A DNA stretch of 64,000 nucleotides from Falsihalocynthiibacter arcticus (lineage in GTDB: Bacteria; Pseudomonadota; Alphaproteobacteria; Rhodobacterales; Rhodobacteraceae): NCBI RefSeq assembly GCF_000812665.2, contig NZ_CP014327.1:62001-126000 (forward strand), written 5' to 3'. Each line of letters begins with the position of its first letter. The stretch's first letter is position 1. Both the position numbers and the translations under genes were made by a program. Shown here piece by piece: positions 1 to 9,525 of the stretch. Below the pieces are notes generated by a model. That model was not told the origin of the DNA. It ran no database searches and was given only the letters and a program-made list of their open reading frames with translations.

Positions 1-411
1 AGGCCAGTTCAACGAGGCCATCCCCATCTAAATCAGCACCGCCAATGGGGGCAAGCCAACGGTGCGTGCGACCGATATGCGGCGTTTCGGCCACTTTGCC
101 CGACGCGTCATAAATGGCCAAAGCAGCCCCCTTATGCATATCGGTTTCAATAACCACAACTTCGGGCGCACCGTCGTTATCGACATCCACGAGTCGGGGC
201 GCGATATCTTCGAACACGTGGTCCTCGGGCAAAGTGAGGCGCATTTTTTTGCCCGAAAACATCGTTAGAACAAGCGCGCCGTATTCCGTGGAATCCCCAA
301 GAATACCGTGATCATAGCGCTGTGTTGGGGCGCTATATTCGGCTTTGGTGATTACATCCGCCGAAGCAGGTGTCACCACAAAAGCCAGTGCAAAGAGCGC
401 GCCCCTGACCA

Positions 412-412
<1 letters not shown>
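1..412 (-). CDS. FG-GAP/VCBS-repeat exported protein (N-terminal part, runs off the window)
   Basis: On the minus strand an ATG at 412-410 opens a frame that stays open to the window edge (137 codons visible). The first 19 or so residues are a signal peptide ending in a PASA cleavage-like site. Two calcium-binding-like repeats typical of FG-GAP/VCBS beta-propellers follow, DVDNDGAPEVVVIETD and GADLDGDGLVELA. The start shares one base with the stop of the upstream ferredoxin gene (TAATG), so the two are probably translationally coupled. The family is usually secreted or periplasmic; the exact function is unknown. The C-terminal part is missing only because the window ends. Confidence 0.75.
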
Positions 413-747
<335 letters not shown>

Positions 748-838
748 TTAACAGTTGGGGACGTGAATATCTAAGGTGCCTGCTCTGCGCCACCCTCTTT
801 TGCCGCTGGCTCACGAACACTTGTTAAATTTCGCGAAT

Positions 839-853
839 GTTCTATATTTGTTC
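839..853 (+). promoter_or_regulatory. LexA (SOS) box GTTC-N7-GTTC
   Basis: GTTCTATATTTGTTC is an exact match to the direct-repeat SOS box GTTC-N7-GTTC known for alphaproteobacterial LexA (Rhodobacter). It ends 2 bp before the ATG at 856 of the DnaE2 remnant, as in SOS-controlled imuA-imuB-dnaE2 cassettes. Further GAAC/GTT-like half sites lie just upstream (GAACACTTGTT at 815-825). Confidence 0.8.
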
Positions 854-855
854 TC

Positions 856-1287
856 ATGCAGATATTTAGCCCCGCCCCCCATTTTCAACCCAGTACATGG
901 CCGCGCCCTCCGGCCTGCTTGCCGCACGCGCGTCTAGAGGAGCCGCCTGCGGGGGCGCGGGTGGCTGTTGCGGGGCTTGTTTTGGTGCGCCAACGGCCCG
1001 GAACCGCCAAAGGCGTGATCTTTTTAACGCTGGAGGACGAGACGGGCGTTTCCAATATCGTGGTCTGGCAGAATATCTACGAACGCTATCGTCGCGCGGT
1101 GGTGGCGGGGCGTTTGTTGCGCGTCACGGGGCGCATTCAGCGGGAAAATACCGTCATTCATGTGGTCGCCGAAGTGGTGGAGGACATCTCTTATATGCTC
1201 GACGATCTGCTGCGCGCTGATGCAACGGTGCAACCTGCGCCACAAACCACGTCGACACGGGTTCTCGCGTCGCTCAAACCGCGCTAA
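856..1287 (+). pseudogene. dnaE2: C-terminal remnant of error-prone DNA polymerase DnaE2 (ImuC)
   Basis: The 143-codon frame carries from about residue 36 to 110 the OB-fold segment that ends DnaE2/ImuC polymerases (VAGLVLVRQRPGTAKGVIF, then LEDETGVSNIVVW and VIHVVAEVVED). Full DnaE2 is over 1000 residues. The PHP, palm, fingers and thumb regions are absent, and imuA and imuB are not upstream. About 35 unmatched residues replace them, directly behind a perfect SOS box. The simplest reading is an internal deletion that fused the cassette promoter to the 3' end of dnaE2. A small DNA-binding OB protein made under SOS control cannot be excluded, because the frame is intact. No clear ribosome binding site precedes the ATG. 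Confidence 0.75.
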
Positions 1288-1334
1288 GATTGCGCCTGCA
1301 GGTGGGCAAAAGATCCGCCGCAGAGAAGAGCAGA

Positions 1335-1895
1335 ATGAGCAAAATCAATATGACCAACCCGAAACCCGGGTATTTTCGTGCGACCGCCGTGCTATTGAGT
1401 GCGGCGTTTGGCCTGTCCGCTTGCGTTGACAAGGGCGTCCACGTGGCGAGTCTGAGTGAGCCCGAGCTCGCTGTCAGCCAAGCCAGCGCTCCGCCAAATG
1501 CCCGCGAGGGAAGCTGTTGGGCGCGCGACGAAACGCCTGCAACCATCCAAACAACCACCGAGAAATTTCTCGTTGAACCCGAAGAGGTCGATGCGAGTGG
1601 AACGATTGCGAAACCTGCGATCTATCGCGTCGAAACCCGCCAAGAGATCACCCGCCAGCGGGATGAAATCTGGTTTGAGACACCCTGCTCGGAGACTATC
1701 GGTGAGGATTTCATCCTCAACCTTCAACGCGCCTTAAGCGTGCGCGGGTATTACGCGGGACCAATCAACGGTGAAATGGATTCGCCGACCCGCCAATCCG
1801 TTCGAAAATACCAAAAAATTCAGGGGCTCAACAGCTCTATCGTCTCACTCGAAGCGGCCCAGCAACTTGGCTTGTCAAACTACATCCTAGACTGA
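1335..1895 (+). CDS. Lipoprotein with peptidoglycan-binding domain
   Basis: The start is taken at ATG 1335, preceded by GAAGAG. A frame extension to 1290 adds no homology-like sequence. A signal sequence (ATAVLLSAAFGLSAC) ends in lipobox LSAC, predicting a lipoprotein. The C-terminal 55 residues form a PG_binding_1 fold: LNLQRALSVRGYYAGPING, then SPTRQSVRKYQ and LSLEAAQQLGL-like helices. Such proteins sit at the cell envelope and bind murein, often next to a hydrolase; no catalytic domain is visible here. It converges on the DegP gene across a shared hairpin. Confidence 0.8.
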   Translation: MSKINMTNPKPGYFRATAVLLSAAFGLSACVDKGVHVASLSEPELAVSQASAPPNAREGSCWARDETPATIQTTTEKFLVEPEEVDASGTIAKPAIYRVETRQEITRQRDEIWFETPCSETIGEDFILNLQRALSVRGYYAGPINGEMDSPTRQSVRKYQKIQGLNSSIVSLEAAQQLGLSNYILD

Positions 1896-1899
1896 AAAA

Positions 1900-1923
1900 G
1901 GCGCCGCATTTTCATGCGACGCC
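1900..1923 (-). terminator. Rho-independent terminator for degP
   Basis: GGCGCCGCAT and ATGCGACGCC form a 10-bp stem with one wobble pair around loop TTTC. On the minus strand it is followed by CTTTTTC. It sits between the convergent lipoprotein and degP genes. Confidence 0.7.
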
Positions 1924-1951
1924 CCGAGATCAGACCCTTGTGATCCGAAAA

Positions 1952-3430
1952 TTATGACAAGTTCACCGCCATATAGCGCGGCTCACCGTCACGACGCACA
2001 AGAAGAAGCAAGGATTTGCGCCCTGCATCTTTGGCATCTTCAATTTGGTCTTCAAGGTCTTGAAGCGAATTCACGGCTTGCTGGCCTGCCTCCGAGATCA
2101 CATCCCCCGCCCGCAAACCTTTTTCAAAGGCTTCACTGGTTTCGTCGATGCCTTTCACGAGCAAACCATTGACGCTGTTTGGCAATTCAAGTGCCTCGCG
2201 CACCTCATCCGTAAGCTCAGTCAAAGTAACGCCAAGAATTTCCATCTCAACGGGATCTTGAGCCTCAGGGGACGGCACGACAGTATCGCCATTTCCTTCT
2301 GCAGTTTCGCGACGTCCCAAAGTGATCGTGAGCGTCTTTGCTTCACCCTCACGGAACACTTCCATATCAACCGCTTTACCAACTTCCGTTTCTCCAACGC
2401 GGCGCACCAATGCACGGGTATCCTCAACCTCGACTCCATCGAAAGATGTAATCACGTCTCCAGCTTTGACACCTGCATCAGCCGAAGGACCCTCAGGAAC
2501 ATCCGTCACCAAAGCACCCGTCGCGTCAGGAAGTCCAAGCGCCTCGGCCACATCCGAATCGATATCCTGAATGCGCACACCCAGCCATCCACGACGGGTT
2601 TCACCGAACTCTTGCAACTGATTTACAACTTTGCTGACAACCGCCGATGACATCGAAAAACCAATCCCGATGGAGCCGCCATTGGGCGACAGAATGGCCG
2701 TATTCACGCCCACAACATCGCCGTCCATATTGAACAAGGGACCACCAGAGTTGCCACGGTTAATCGCCGCGTCGGTCTGGATATAATCGTCATAGCTACC
2801 AGAAAGCGCCCGGTTGCGCGCTGAAATAATCCCTGCGGAAACCGAAAAACCCTGTCCCAACGGATTGCCAACGGCCATGACCCAGTCGCCGACACGTGCA
2901 TTGTCACTGTCACCAAAAACCACAAATGGTAATGGTGTGTCACTCTCAACTTTCAGAAGCGCAATGTCCGTATTGGGATCACGGCCAATCAAACGGGCGG
3001 GATATTCCTCACCCGTGAAAAATTCGATCATGATTTCGTCCGCCCCGTCAATCACGTGATTGTTCGTGACGATAAAACCATCCTCGGAAATCACAAAACC
3101 CGATCCCAAAGCTTGGCTGCGCTGAGGTTGATCCCCGCCCCCTTCACGACGATCCAAAAAGTCGCGAAAGTAGTCCTCAAACGGGGAGCCTTCCGGCACG
3201 ACAGGACCCGGTTGAGTGGCGCGTGCAATGGTCGTTGAGGTTGTTATGTTCACCACGGACGGGCTAATGGATTCTGCGAGATCCGCAAAACTTTCGGGCG
3301 CACCGCGTGCGAACGCGACCATGCTCTGTGCGAGAAACAGAACCAATGCCAATGTTGCGAACAAGGCCGCCCTCACCATGTTTGATTTCTGTTCTACGTC
3401 TCGATCAATTGAAACTGCCAAAGATTTCAC
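1952..3430 (-). CDS. degP: Periplasmic serine protease Do/DegP (HtrA family)
   Basis: The 492-residue protein has a trypsin-like domain with catalytic triad His125 (TNNHVI), Asp155 (NTDIALLK) and Ser228 (GNSGGPLF), followed by two PDZ domains (about 285-375 and 395-490). A hydrophobic export signal covers residues 20-42 and ends AFA. The true start may be Met18 (position 3379), which would put the signal peptide at the N-terminus. DegP-type proteases degrade misfolded envelope proteins and act as chaperones. It lies downstream of hflK-hflC, but a strong terminator at 3667-3699 separates it, so it probably has its own promoter in the 291-bp gap. Confidence 0.93.
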   Translation of the reverse strand: MKSLAVSIDRDVEQKSNMVRAALFATLALVLFLAQSMVAFARGAPESFADLAESISPSVVNITTSTTIARATQPGPVVPEGSPFEDYFRDFLDRREGGGDQPQRSQALGSGFVISEDGFIVTNNHVIDGADEIMIEFFTGEEYPARLIGRDPNTDIALLKVESDTPLPFVVFGDSDNARVGDWVMAVGNPLGQGFSVSAGIISARNRALSGSYDDYIQTDAAINRGNSGGPLFNMDGDVVGVNTAILSPNGGSIGIGFSMSSAVVSKVVNQLQEFGETRRGWLGVRIQDIDSDVAEALGLPDATGALVTDVPEGPSADAGVKAGDVITSFDGVEVEDTRALVRRVGETEVGKAVDMEVFREGEAKTLTITLGRRETAEGNGDTVVPSPEAQDPVEMEILGVTLTELTDEVREALELPNSVNGLLVKGIDETSEAFEKGLRAGDVISEAGQQAVNSLQDLEDQIEDAKDAGRKSLLLLVRRDGEPRYMAVNLS

Positions 3431-3666
3431 TTTAAGCTCCTATTTTACATATCATCCTGCGGCGACACTGTATCCAGCACTTTGTTGCCGTATTCCTTGC
3501 AATTACTTTAACTCTACACGCGGACTTGTAACCAAGATTCAAATCGCGAACGCACAAATGAATGTGATTGCGATGTTAGCATTGATTTGAAGGTGTGGCT
3601 GATTCCTTTTTTTTCAAGGGATGGTTTCGAGATACCTCGCCACGCGAAAGCCTCGCCTCCACCAAC

Positions 3667-3699
3667 AAAAAAAGGGCCCATGTCGCGAAACATGGGCCC
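3667..3699 (-). terminator. Rho-independent terminator behind hflC
   Basis: A perfect 10-bp stem, GGGCCCATGT with ACATGGGCCC, surrounds loop CGCGAA. On the minus strand it is followed by seven T (plus-strand A7 at 3667-3673). It ends the hflK-hflC operon. Confidence 0.9.
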
Positions 3700-3721
3700 A
3701 GAATGCAGTGCGATAGCGCCC

Positions 3722-4603
3722 CTATTTCGCGGGGACTTCACCGGTAGACGACCGCATGAATTTGAAAAACTCACTGTCAGGTGACAACACCATCGAAGAA
3801 TTTCCCGCCTGGAACGCACGTTCATACGCCGTTAGCGAGCGATAGAATTCAAAGAAATCTTGATCCGACCCATAGGCCGTCGCAAAAATTCCGTTGCGTT
3901 TGGCATCGGCTTCACCGCGAATAATCTCGGACTGGCGTTTCGCATCCGAAACCAATTCAACCACGGTACGATCTGCGAGAGCCCGCACACGTTGTGCCGC
4001 CTCATTCCCGCGCGCACGCTCGTCGGTGGCTTCCCGCTCGCGTTCTGCGCGCATCCGATCAAAAGTTGCCCCTTGGTTTGCTTGCGGTAAATCTGTGCGT
4101 TTCAAACGTACATCAACCACTTCAAGACCCAAGGTTTGAGCTTCGAAAACGGCGCCAGCACGAATTTCCGACATTAACGCAATCCGATCCGCAGAGAGAA
4201 TATCGTTAGACGTTACGCCCCCCAAGACTTCGCGAATTATTGAAACGAGGATTGAATCCAAACGCGCTTCACCAGCCCGTTCACCACCCGCACCGACGGC
4301 CCGACGGAACCGTTCCACGTCTGTGATCCGATACCGCGCAAAGGCGTCAACGATCAACCGGCGATCATCTAGCGGCGTGACTTCCAAGGCTTCAACATCC
4401 CGGCTCAAGATACGGTCATCATAGTAGACAACCTCTTGAATAAACGGAATTTTAAACGCGAGACCCGGCTCTTCCTTGATGGCTTTCACCTGACCAAACT
4501 GAAGGACCAAGGCCTTTTCTTTTTCGTCCACGATGAAAATCGAAAGATAGGCAAGAGCGAGCGCCGCCACGGCAACGGGCAGAATATATGCTGTCTTTTT
4601 CAT
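3722..4603 (-). CDS. hflC: FtsH protease modulator HflC
   Basis: The 293-residue SPFH/prohibitin-family protein has one N-terminal transmembrane helix (about residues 5-24), then VDEKEKALVLQFGQV, a hallmark of HflC, an SPFH domain, and a charged coiled-coil region (RAEREREATDERARGNEAAQ). HflC and HflK form a membrane complex that regulates the AAA protease FtsH. Its ATG shares one base with the hflK stop (TAATG), implying coupled translation and equal stoichiometry. Confidence 0.95.
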   Translation of the reverse strand: MKKTAYILPVAVAALALAYLSIFIVDEKEKALVLQFGQVKAIKEEPGLAFKIPFIQEVVYYDDRILSRDVEALEVTPLDDRRLIVDAFARYRITDVERFRRAVGAGGERAGEARLDSILVSIIREVLGGVTSNDILSADRIALMSEIRAGAVFEAQTLGLEVVDVRLKRTDLPQANQGATFDRMRAEREREATDERARGNEAAQRVRALADRTVVELVSDAKRQSEIIRGEADAKRNGIFATAYGSDQDFFEFYRSLTAYERAFQAGNSSMVLSPDSEFFKFMRSSTGEVPAK

Positions 4604-5736
4604 TATTCTGTCCCTCCGGATTTACGCAACTCGTTGAGCGGAAGATAAGGCACAACACCCTGCCCCCCTGAGTCGCCGTCGATAATCACTTTGTCTACAC
4701 GGCCCAAAACACGCTCCATTGTCTCAAGATAAAGACGTTTGCGCGTCACTTCTGGGGCTTTGCGGAATTCAGCCAAAATCGATAGGAACCGGCTAGCTTC
4801 ACCCTCGGCTTGGTTGACAACTTGAGCACGGTAAGCCTCGGATTCTTCAAGAACCTGTGCCGCTTCCCCGCGTGCGCCCGCCAAAGCTTTATTGGCATAA
4901 GCATCCGCTTGTTTCTCAAGCTTATCACGCTCTTGCGAGGCTGCCTGCACATCGCGGAAAGCTTCGATAACCTCTTGGGGAGGATCGGCTTTTTTGAAGT
5001 TCACCCGCACGACATTGATGCCCGCATCGTATGAATTCAAAGTGTCTTGAACCAATGCTTTCACAGTATCGGCAATCAACCCGCGATCCCGATTCAGAAT
5101 CGGTGACAAGTTGGATTGGGCAATAACTTCGCGCATCGCCGATTCAGATACCGCAAGAATGGTCGCTTCGGGGTCGCGCAAGTTGAACAGATATTTTGCC
5201 GGATCATTGATATTCCAAACCACTTGGAAGTCGATATCGACGATATTTTCGTCGCCCGTGAGCATCAACCCGTCGCGCGCTCCGCTCCCGATTTCCACGA
5301 TTTGCTCGCGCGAAACGGTTAGAATTTCTTTGGTCACAAAAGGCCATGGCGCAAAATTCAGGCCTGGCTCGCCGGTTGAATAATACTTCCCAAGGAACAA
5401 TTCTACAGACTGCTCTTCTGGTTTGACGGTGTAAAACGAAGCAAAAGCCCAAAGGCCCAGCGCCACAAGGCCACCAATTGCAATCGTTGTGCCGTTGAGG
5501 GCAGGTCCCTGACCTTCGCCGCCACCAGAACCGCCATTGCTGCGACCACCGCCGCCGCGACCGCCCATCAAAACGCGAAGCTGTTCTTGCCCCTTTTTTA
5601 CCAATTCCTCAAGTTCGGGGAGTTGGGGTCCGTCTTGTCCGGGTTTACGTCCACCGCCGTTATTGGGACGATTATCTTTATCGCCACCATCGTCGCCGCC
5701 TCCGCCACCCCAAGGGCCGCCATTATTTCCCGCCAT
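4603..5736 (-). CDS. hflK: FtsH protease modulator HflK
   Basis: The 377-residue SPFH protein starts with a Gly/Asp-rich cytoplasmic tail (residues 1-78, with GGG and DDGGDKDN clusters), as in other HflK proteins. A membrane helix follows (TIAIGGLVALGLWAFASFY region), then the SPFH domain with VKPEEQSVELFLGKY and a coiled coil with alternating Ala/Glu. It is first in the hflKC operon. Its partner gene overlaps at 4603. The 62 bp between it and gor should hold the promoter; no convincing -35/-10 pair was seen. Confidence 0.95.
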   Translation of the reverse strand: MAGNNGGPWGGGGGDDGGDKDNRPNNGGGRKPGQDGPQLPELEELVKKGQEQLRVLMGGRGGGGRSNGGSGGGEGQGPALNGTTIAIGGLVALGLWAFASFYTVKPEEQSVELFLGKYYSTGEPGLNFAPWPFVTKEILTVSREQIVEIGSGARDGLMLTGDENIVDIDFQVVWNINDPAKYLFNLRDPEATILAVSESAMREVIAQSNLSPILNRDRGLIADTVKALVQDTLNSYDAGINVVRVNFKKADPPQEVIEAFRDVQAASQERDKLEKQADAYANKALAGARGEAAQVLEESEAYRAQVVNQAEGEASRFLSILAEFRKAPEVTRKRLYLETMERVLGRVDKVIIDGDSGGQGVVPYLPLNELRKSGGTE

Positions 5737-5798
5737 AAAGCTTCCTAACGTCTGAATTAACTATGCTACTTACTTAGATGCGGCTTCTAACCGAAATT

Positions 5799-7184
5799 TC
5801 AAGGCATTGCCACCTTAGAGGCGGCAGGAACAACGCGTGTTGGCGTTTTCATTGTCACCAATTCTTCGGCCATGACAGGATGCACCGCACATGTGCGATC
5901 AAAATCTTCCTTCGTCGCACCCATTTTTACTGCAATTCCGACCATTTGGATCATTTCGCCCGCGCTCGGGCCCACAATGTGACAGCCCAAAACAACGCGG
6001 GTCTCAACGGAAACTATTAATTTCATAAAGGCTTTGTTCTGACGCCCCGCAAAAAGCGTCTGCATGGGGCGGAAACTCGTGGTGTAGACTTCAACCGCGC
6101 CGGTTTTCGCGGCCTCATCTTCGGTCATGCCAACGGTACCAAACTCCGGCTGGGTAAAGACGGCCGAAGCCACCAAATCGTGGTCAGGCTTGGTTGGATT
6201 GCCATGGAAAACCGTATCCACAAACGCCGCGCCTTCGCGGATGGCGACGGGGGTAAGATTGATGCGGTCGGTCACATCGCCCACGGCAAAGATCGATGGA
6301 ATGTTGGATTGCGAATAGTCATCAACAAGGATTTCCCCCTTGCCGCCGAGCGTAACGCCTGCCGCCTCAAGGCCCATACCCGTTGTATTGGGCACCCGCC
6401 CTGTAGCGTAGATAACTTGATCAAATTCAACCACTTGACCACAAGTAGACGTCACCTGAAGCCCCGTATCTGTTTTAAGAATACTTTCCACATTCTCGCC
6501 CAGTTGTAGGTCGATCCCCTTGGTGATCATCTCGCTGGCGATCACATCAGTCGCCTCACGATCAAAGCCGCGCAGGATTTGCTCACCACGATAATATTGT
6601 GTGACTTCGACGCCCATCCCCTTAAGGATGCAGGCAAACTCGCAGGCAATAAACCCACCGCCAACAATCAAAACCGACTTCGGTAAATCGTCCCACAGGA
6701 AGATTTCATTCGAAGTGATCGTGTGCTCGGACCCAGAGAATTTGGGCGTAAAGGGACGGCCCCCAACAGCCACCAGAATATGCTTGGCGGTAAATTGTTC
6801 GCCCGTCGATAATTTCACCGTATGCGCATCCACAAGTTCGGCGCGGGCATTGAAACGCTGAACGTTATTGTTGTCCAAAATCGAGCCGTAAATGCCTTCA
6901 AGGCGATTCAACTCGCGTGTCAAATGGGGATGAAACGTGTGCCAATCGAAATCGCCAACCGAAACGTCCCAACCATAGTGGGCGGCGTCGACCATAAGAT
7001 CTTTGTATTCACTCGCGTAAACCATCAGTTTTTTCGGCACGCATCCGCGGATCACACAGGTGCCCCCCAGACGGTATTCTTCGGCCAAACCAACGCGGGC
7101 GCCACCCTCGGTCGATGCAAGTCTCGCGGCGCGCACGCCTCCGCTTCCGCCACCGATGACGAATAGATCAAAGTCGAATTTCAT
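5799..7184 (-). CDS. gor: Glutathione-disulfide reductase
   Basis: The 461-residue flavoprotein has FAD-binding GGGSGG at residues 11-16, the redox-active disulfide Cys43-VIRG-Cys48 in GGTCVIRGCVPKKLM, an NADPH-binding segment (VLIVGGGFIACEFA) and the C-terminal active-site HPVMAEELV of the dimer partner. CVIRGC is typical of bacterial glutathione reductases rather than dihydrolipoamide dehydrogenase. The enzyme reduces GSSG to GSH with NADPH in the cytosol. It starts only 3 bp after the rpiA stop, so the two form an operon; pentose-phosphate flux and NADPH use are related. Confidence 0.93.
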   Translation of the reverse strand: MKFDFDLFVIGGGSGGVRAARLASTEGGARVGLAEEYRLGGTCVIRGCVPKKLMVYASEYKDLMVDAAHYGWDVSVGDFDWHTFHPHLTRELNRLEGIYGSILDNNNVQRFNARAELVDAHTVKLSTGEQFTAKHILVAVGGRPFTPKFSGSEHTITSNEIFLWDDLPKSVLIVGGGFIACEFACILKGMGVEVTQYYRGEQILRGFDREATDVIASEMITKGIDLQLGENVESILKTDTGLQVTSTCGQVVEFDQVIYATGRVPNTTGMGLEAAGVTLGGKGEILVDDYSQSNIPSIFAVGDVTDRINLTPVAIREGAAFVDTVFHGNPTKPDHDLVASAVFTQPEFGTVGMTEDEAAKTGAVEVYTTSFRPMQTLFAGRQNKAFMKLIVSVETRVVLGCHIVGPSAGEMIQMVGIAVKMGATKEDFDRTCAVHPVMAEELVTMKTPTRVVPAASKVAMP

Positions 7185-7187
7185 AAT

Positions 7188-7976
7188 TTAGTCCTCTAGA
7201 TCCGCAAAAAGGTTGTCACTCTCGACGAAATCAAGACGGGACTCCTCAACTGTTCCATTATTTATATCGCGCACTTCGACTTTTCCATCCCCATAGCCGA
7301 TCACAACTACGTCACAAATATCAACAAACAGCCCGTTTTCCACAACACCTGGGATCTGATTGAGCACCAGGCTCATCTGGCGTGCATTGCCGATCCGGTG
7401 CAAATGGAGGTCCAGAATATAGTTCCCCTCATCGGTCAAAAAGGCCGCATCGCCATTCATCCGAAGGCTGGTCGTGCGCCCCAAAACATCAAGGCCAATA
7501 AGGGTCTCTTCGATCAACGCCTTGCTGGTTTGCCAGCCAAAGGGGATCACTTCAACGGGCAAAGGAAACGCGCCAAGGGTCTCAACTTGCTTGGAAATAT
7601 CCGCAATAACGACCATCTGATCGCTCGCGGTGGCCACAATCTTTTCTTGCAACAAAGCGCCACCGCCGCCTTTGATCAAATTGAGGTTACCGTCATATTC
7701 ATCCGCGCCGTCGATCGTAACGTCCAGCCATTTGGCCTCGTCCAAGGACACAACTTTGATGCCCACGCTGCGGGCCAATTCAGCGGTGCGAGTCGATGTG
7801 GGAACGGCCGTAATATTCAGCCCCTCCTCACGCACCATCTCGCCCAAACACCGCACCATCCACGCCGCAGTTGAGCCCGTGCCCATGCCAACGCGCATCC
7901 CGTCCTCGACATATTCGACGGCCCGTTTGGCGGCGACGAATTTGGCCTTATCGATGGGGGAAAGTTCTCCAGACAT
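7188..7976 (-). CDS. rpiA: Ribose-5-phosphate isomerase A
   Basis: The 262-residue protein carries the RpiA signatures GMGTGSTAAWMV (phosphate loop), DGADEYD (catalytic Asp region) and KGGGGALLQEK (catalytic Lys/Glu region). It interconverts ribose-5-phosphate and ribulose-5-phosphate in the pentose phosphate pathway. It is the first gene of the rpiA-gor unit and is divergent from the serine dehydratase gene. An AAGGAG-like site is absent; the minus strand before the ATG reads AAGGAGTCGCATT, with GGAG 7-8 bp upstream, which supports this start. Confidence 0.95.
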   Translation of the reverse strand: MSGELSPIDKAKFVAAKRAVEYVEDGMRVGMGTGSTAAWMVRCLGEMVREEGLNITAVPTSTRTAELARSVGIKVVSLDEAKWLDVTIDGADEYDGNLNLIKGGGGALLQEKIVATASDQMVVIADISKQVETLGAFPLPVEVIPFGWQTSKALIEETLIGLDVLGRTTSLRMNGDAAFLTDEGNYILDLHLHRIGNARQMSLVLNQIPGVVENGLFVDICDVVVIGYGDGKVEVRDINNGTVEESRLDFVESDNLFADLED

Positions 7977-8150
7977 AATGCGACTCCTTATAAGTTGGGG
8001 TGTTTATACAAAACCTCACGCGGCACGGCGAGAGGCAATTGCCGAAAATATGCACGGGTTTCGCCGCCTTTAGCGCAAACAGTGTCGCATGCGCCCTTGC
8101 ACCCGTCCCCGCGCGTGTTTCCTATAGGAAACTTTTCACGCGAGGCCATG

Positions 8151-9524
8151 ATGTTTCTCTCCGTTTTCGACATGTTTAAAATCGGTATCGGCCCTAGCTC
8201 AAGCCATACAATGGGGCCCATGGTCGCCGCCGCGCATTTCCTTGAGCGTCTCAAAGGGTCGCCCTTCAAGGCTCATGGTTTACGCGCCTCCCTGCACGGT
8301 TCGCTCGCCTTCACCGGAGTAGGCCACGCCACTGATCGCGCCACCATTCTCGGCCTCGCGGGTTTCACACCTGAGGCCTATGACGCGGTAAAAGCCGAGG
8401 AAATCTTGGCGCAAATTCACGCGACTAAAACGATTACAAACGAGGGTCTCCTGCCGCTTGCTTTTGATCCAACAACTGACCTCAAATTCGACTACGACAC
8501 TGTGCTTTCGGGCCATGCGAACGGCATGATCCTGATGGCCACTGACGCCCAAGGCGACGTCATTCTGCGCGATGTTTACTACTCCGTCGGCGGCGGCTTT
8601 GTGATGACCGAGGCCGAACTTGCAGCGGGCAAAAACACCGATCCGGGCGAACCGATCCCCTTCCCGTTCCAAACGGCCGTCGAGATGCTTGATATGTGCC
8701 GCGCTTCGGGTAAATCCATTGCCGACCTAAAACGCGCCAATGAACACGCGCGCAAAACCTCGGCGGATTTGGACAAAGACATCCTGCGCCTTTGGGACGT
8801 CATGAACGATTGCATCACCCGTGGCCTCGCCACCGATGGCATCCTCCCCGGTGGCTTGTCGGTACGACGACGCGCAAAAGCGATCCACGAAAGCTTGCTG
8901 GCGGAGCGCGGCCTCAACCTAAGTGCGCCGCATACCATCAACGACTGGATGAGTTGCTTTGCGATGGCAGTAAATGAGGAAAACGCCGCCGGTGGCCAAG
9001 TCGTGACCGCCCCGACCAACGGCGCGTCGGGCGTGCTTCCCGCAACATTGCGCTACTGGCTCGATTTTGTCCCCAACGCCTCGCCCTCACAGATTCCCGA
9101 CTTCCTCCTGACGGCGGCGGCTATTGGCGGGCTGGTCAAACATAACGCCTCGATTTCGGGTGCGGAATGCGGATGTCAGGCCGAGGTTGGTTCGGCGGCA
9201 GCGATGGCGGCGGCGGGCCTTGCTGCAGCTATGGGGGGTACACCCGAGCAAGTCGAAAATGCCGCGGAAATTGCGCTGGAGCATCATTTGGGCATGACCT
9301 GCGATCCGATCAGGGGTCTTGTTCAAGTGCCGTGTATCGAGCGCAACGGGCTGGGCGCGATCAAAGCGGTGTCGGCGGCTTCTCTGGCCCTTCGTGGCGA
9401 CGGGCACCATCTTGTTCCGCTTGATTCCGTTATCGAAACCATGCGTCAAACAGGCGAGGATATGCACGAGAAGTATAAAGAAACCTCGCTTGGTGGCCTC
9501 GCGGTGAACGTGCCCAACTGTTGA
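8151..9524 (+). CDS. sdaA: L-serine ammonia-lyase (L-serine dehydratase), single-chain
   Basis: The start is set at 8151 (MFLSVFDMFKIG), matching the usual N-terminus of the family and lying 5 bp behind GCGAGG; ATG 8148 is directly adjacent. The 457-residue protein has the beta domain signature GIGPSSSHTMGP at its N-terminus and, in the alpha domain, Cys residues in AECGCQAEVGSA and MTCDPIRGLVQVPC that bind the labile 4Fe-4S cluster. It deaminates serine to pyruvate and ammonia in the cytosol. Its stop lies 1 bp from the stop of the convergent LysE-type exporter. Confidence 0.94.
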   Translation: MFLSVFDMFKIGIGPSSSHTMGPMVAAAHFLERLKGSPFKAHGLRASLHGSLAFTGVGHATDRATILGLAGFTPEAYDAVKAEEILAQIHATKTITNEGLLPLAFDPTTDLKFDYDTVLSGHANGMILMATDAQGDVILRDVYYSVGGGFVMTEAELAAGKNTDPGEPIPFPFQTAVEMLDMCRASGKSIADLKRANEHARKTSADLDKDILRLWDVMNDCITRGLATDGILPGGLSVRRRAKAIHESLLAERGLNLSAPHTINDWMSCFAMAVNEENAAGGQVVTAPTNGASGVLPATLRYWLDFVPNASPSQIPDFLLTAAAIGGLVKHNASISGAECGCQAEVGSAAAMAAAGLAAAMGGTPEQVENAAEIALEHHLGMTCDPIRGLVQVPCIERNGLGAIKAVSAASLALRGDGHHLVPLDSVIETMRQTGEDMHEKYKETSLGGLAVNVPNC

Positions 9525-9525
9525 G

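Noticed and set aside
7995-8150. N-terminal extension of the serine dehydratase
   Set aside because: The extra 52 residues do not resemble the family, and a standard start (MFLSVFDMFKIG) with a Shine-Dalgarno-like GAGG lies at 8151.
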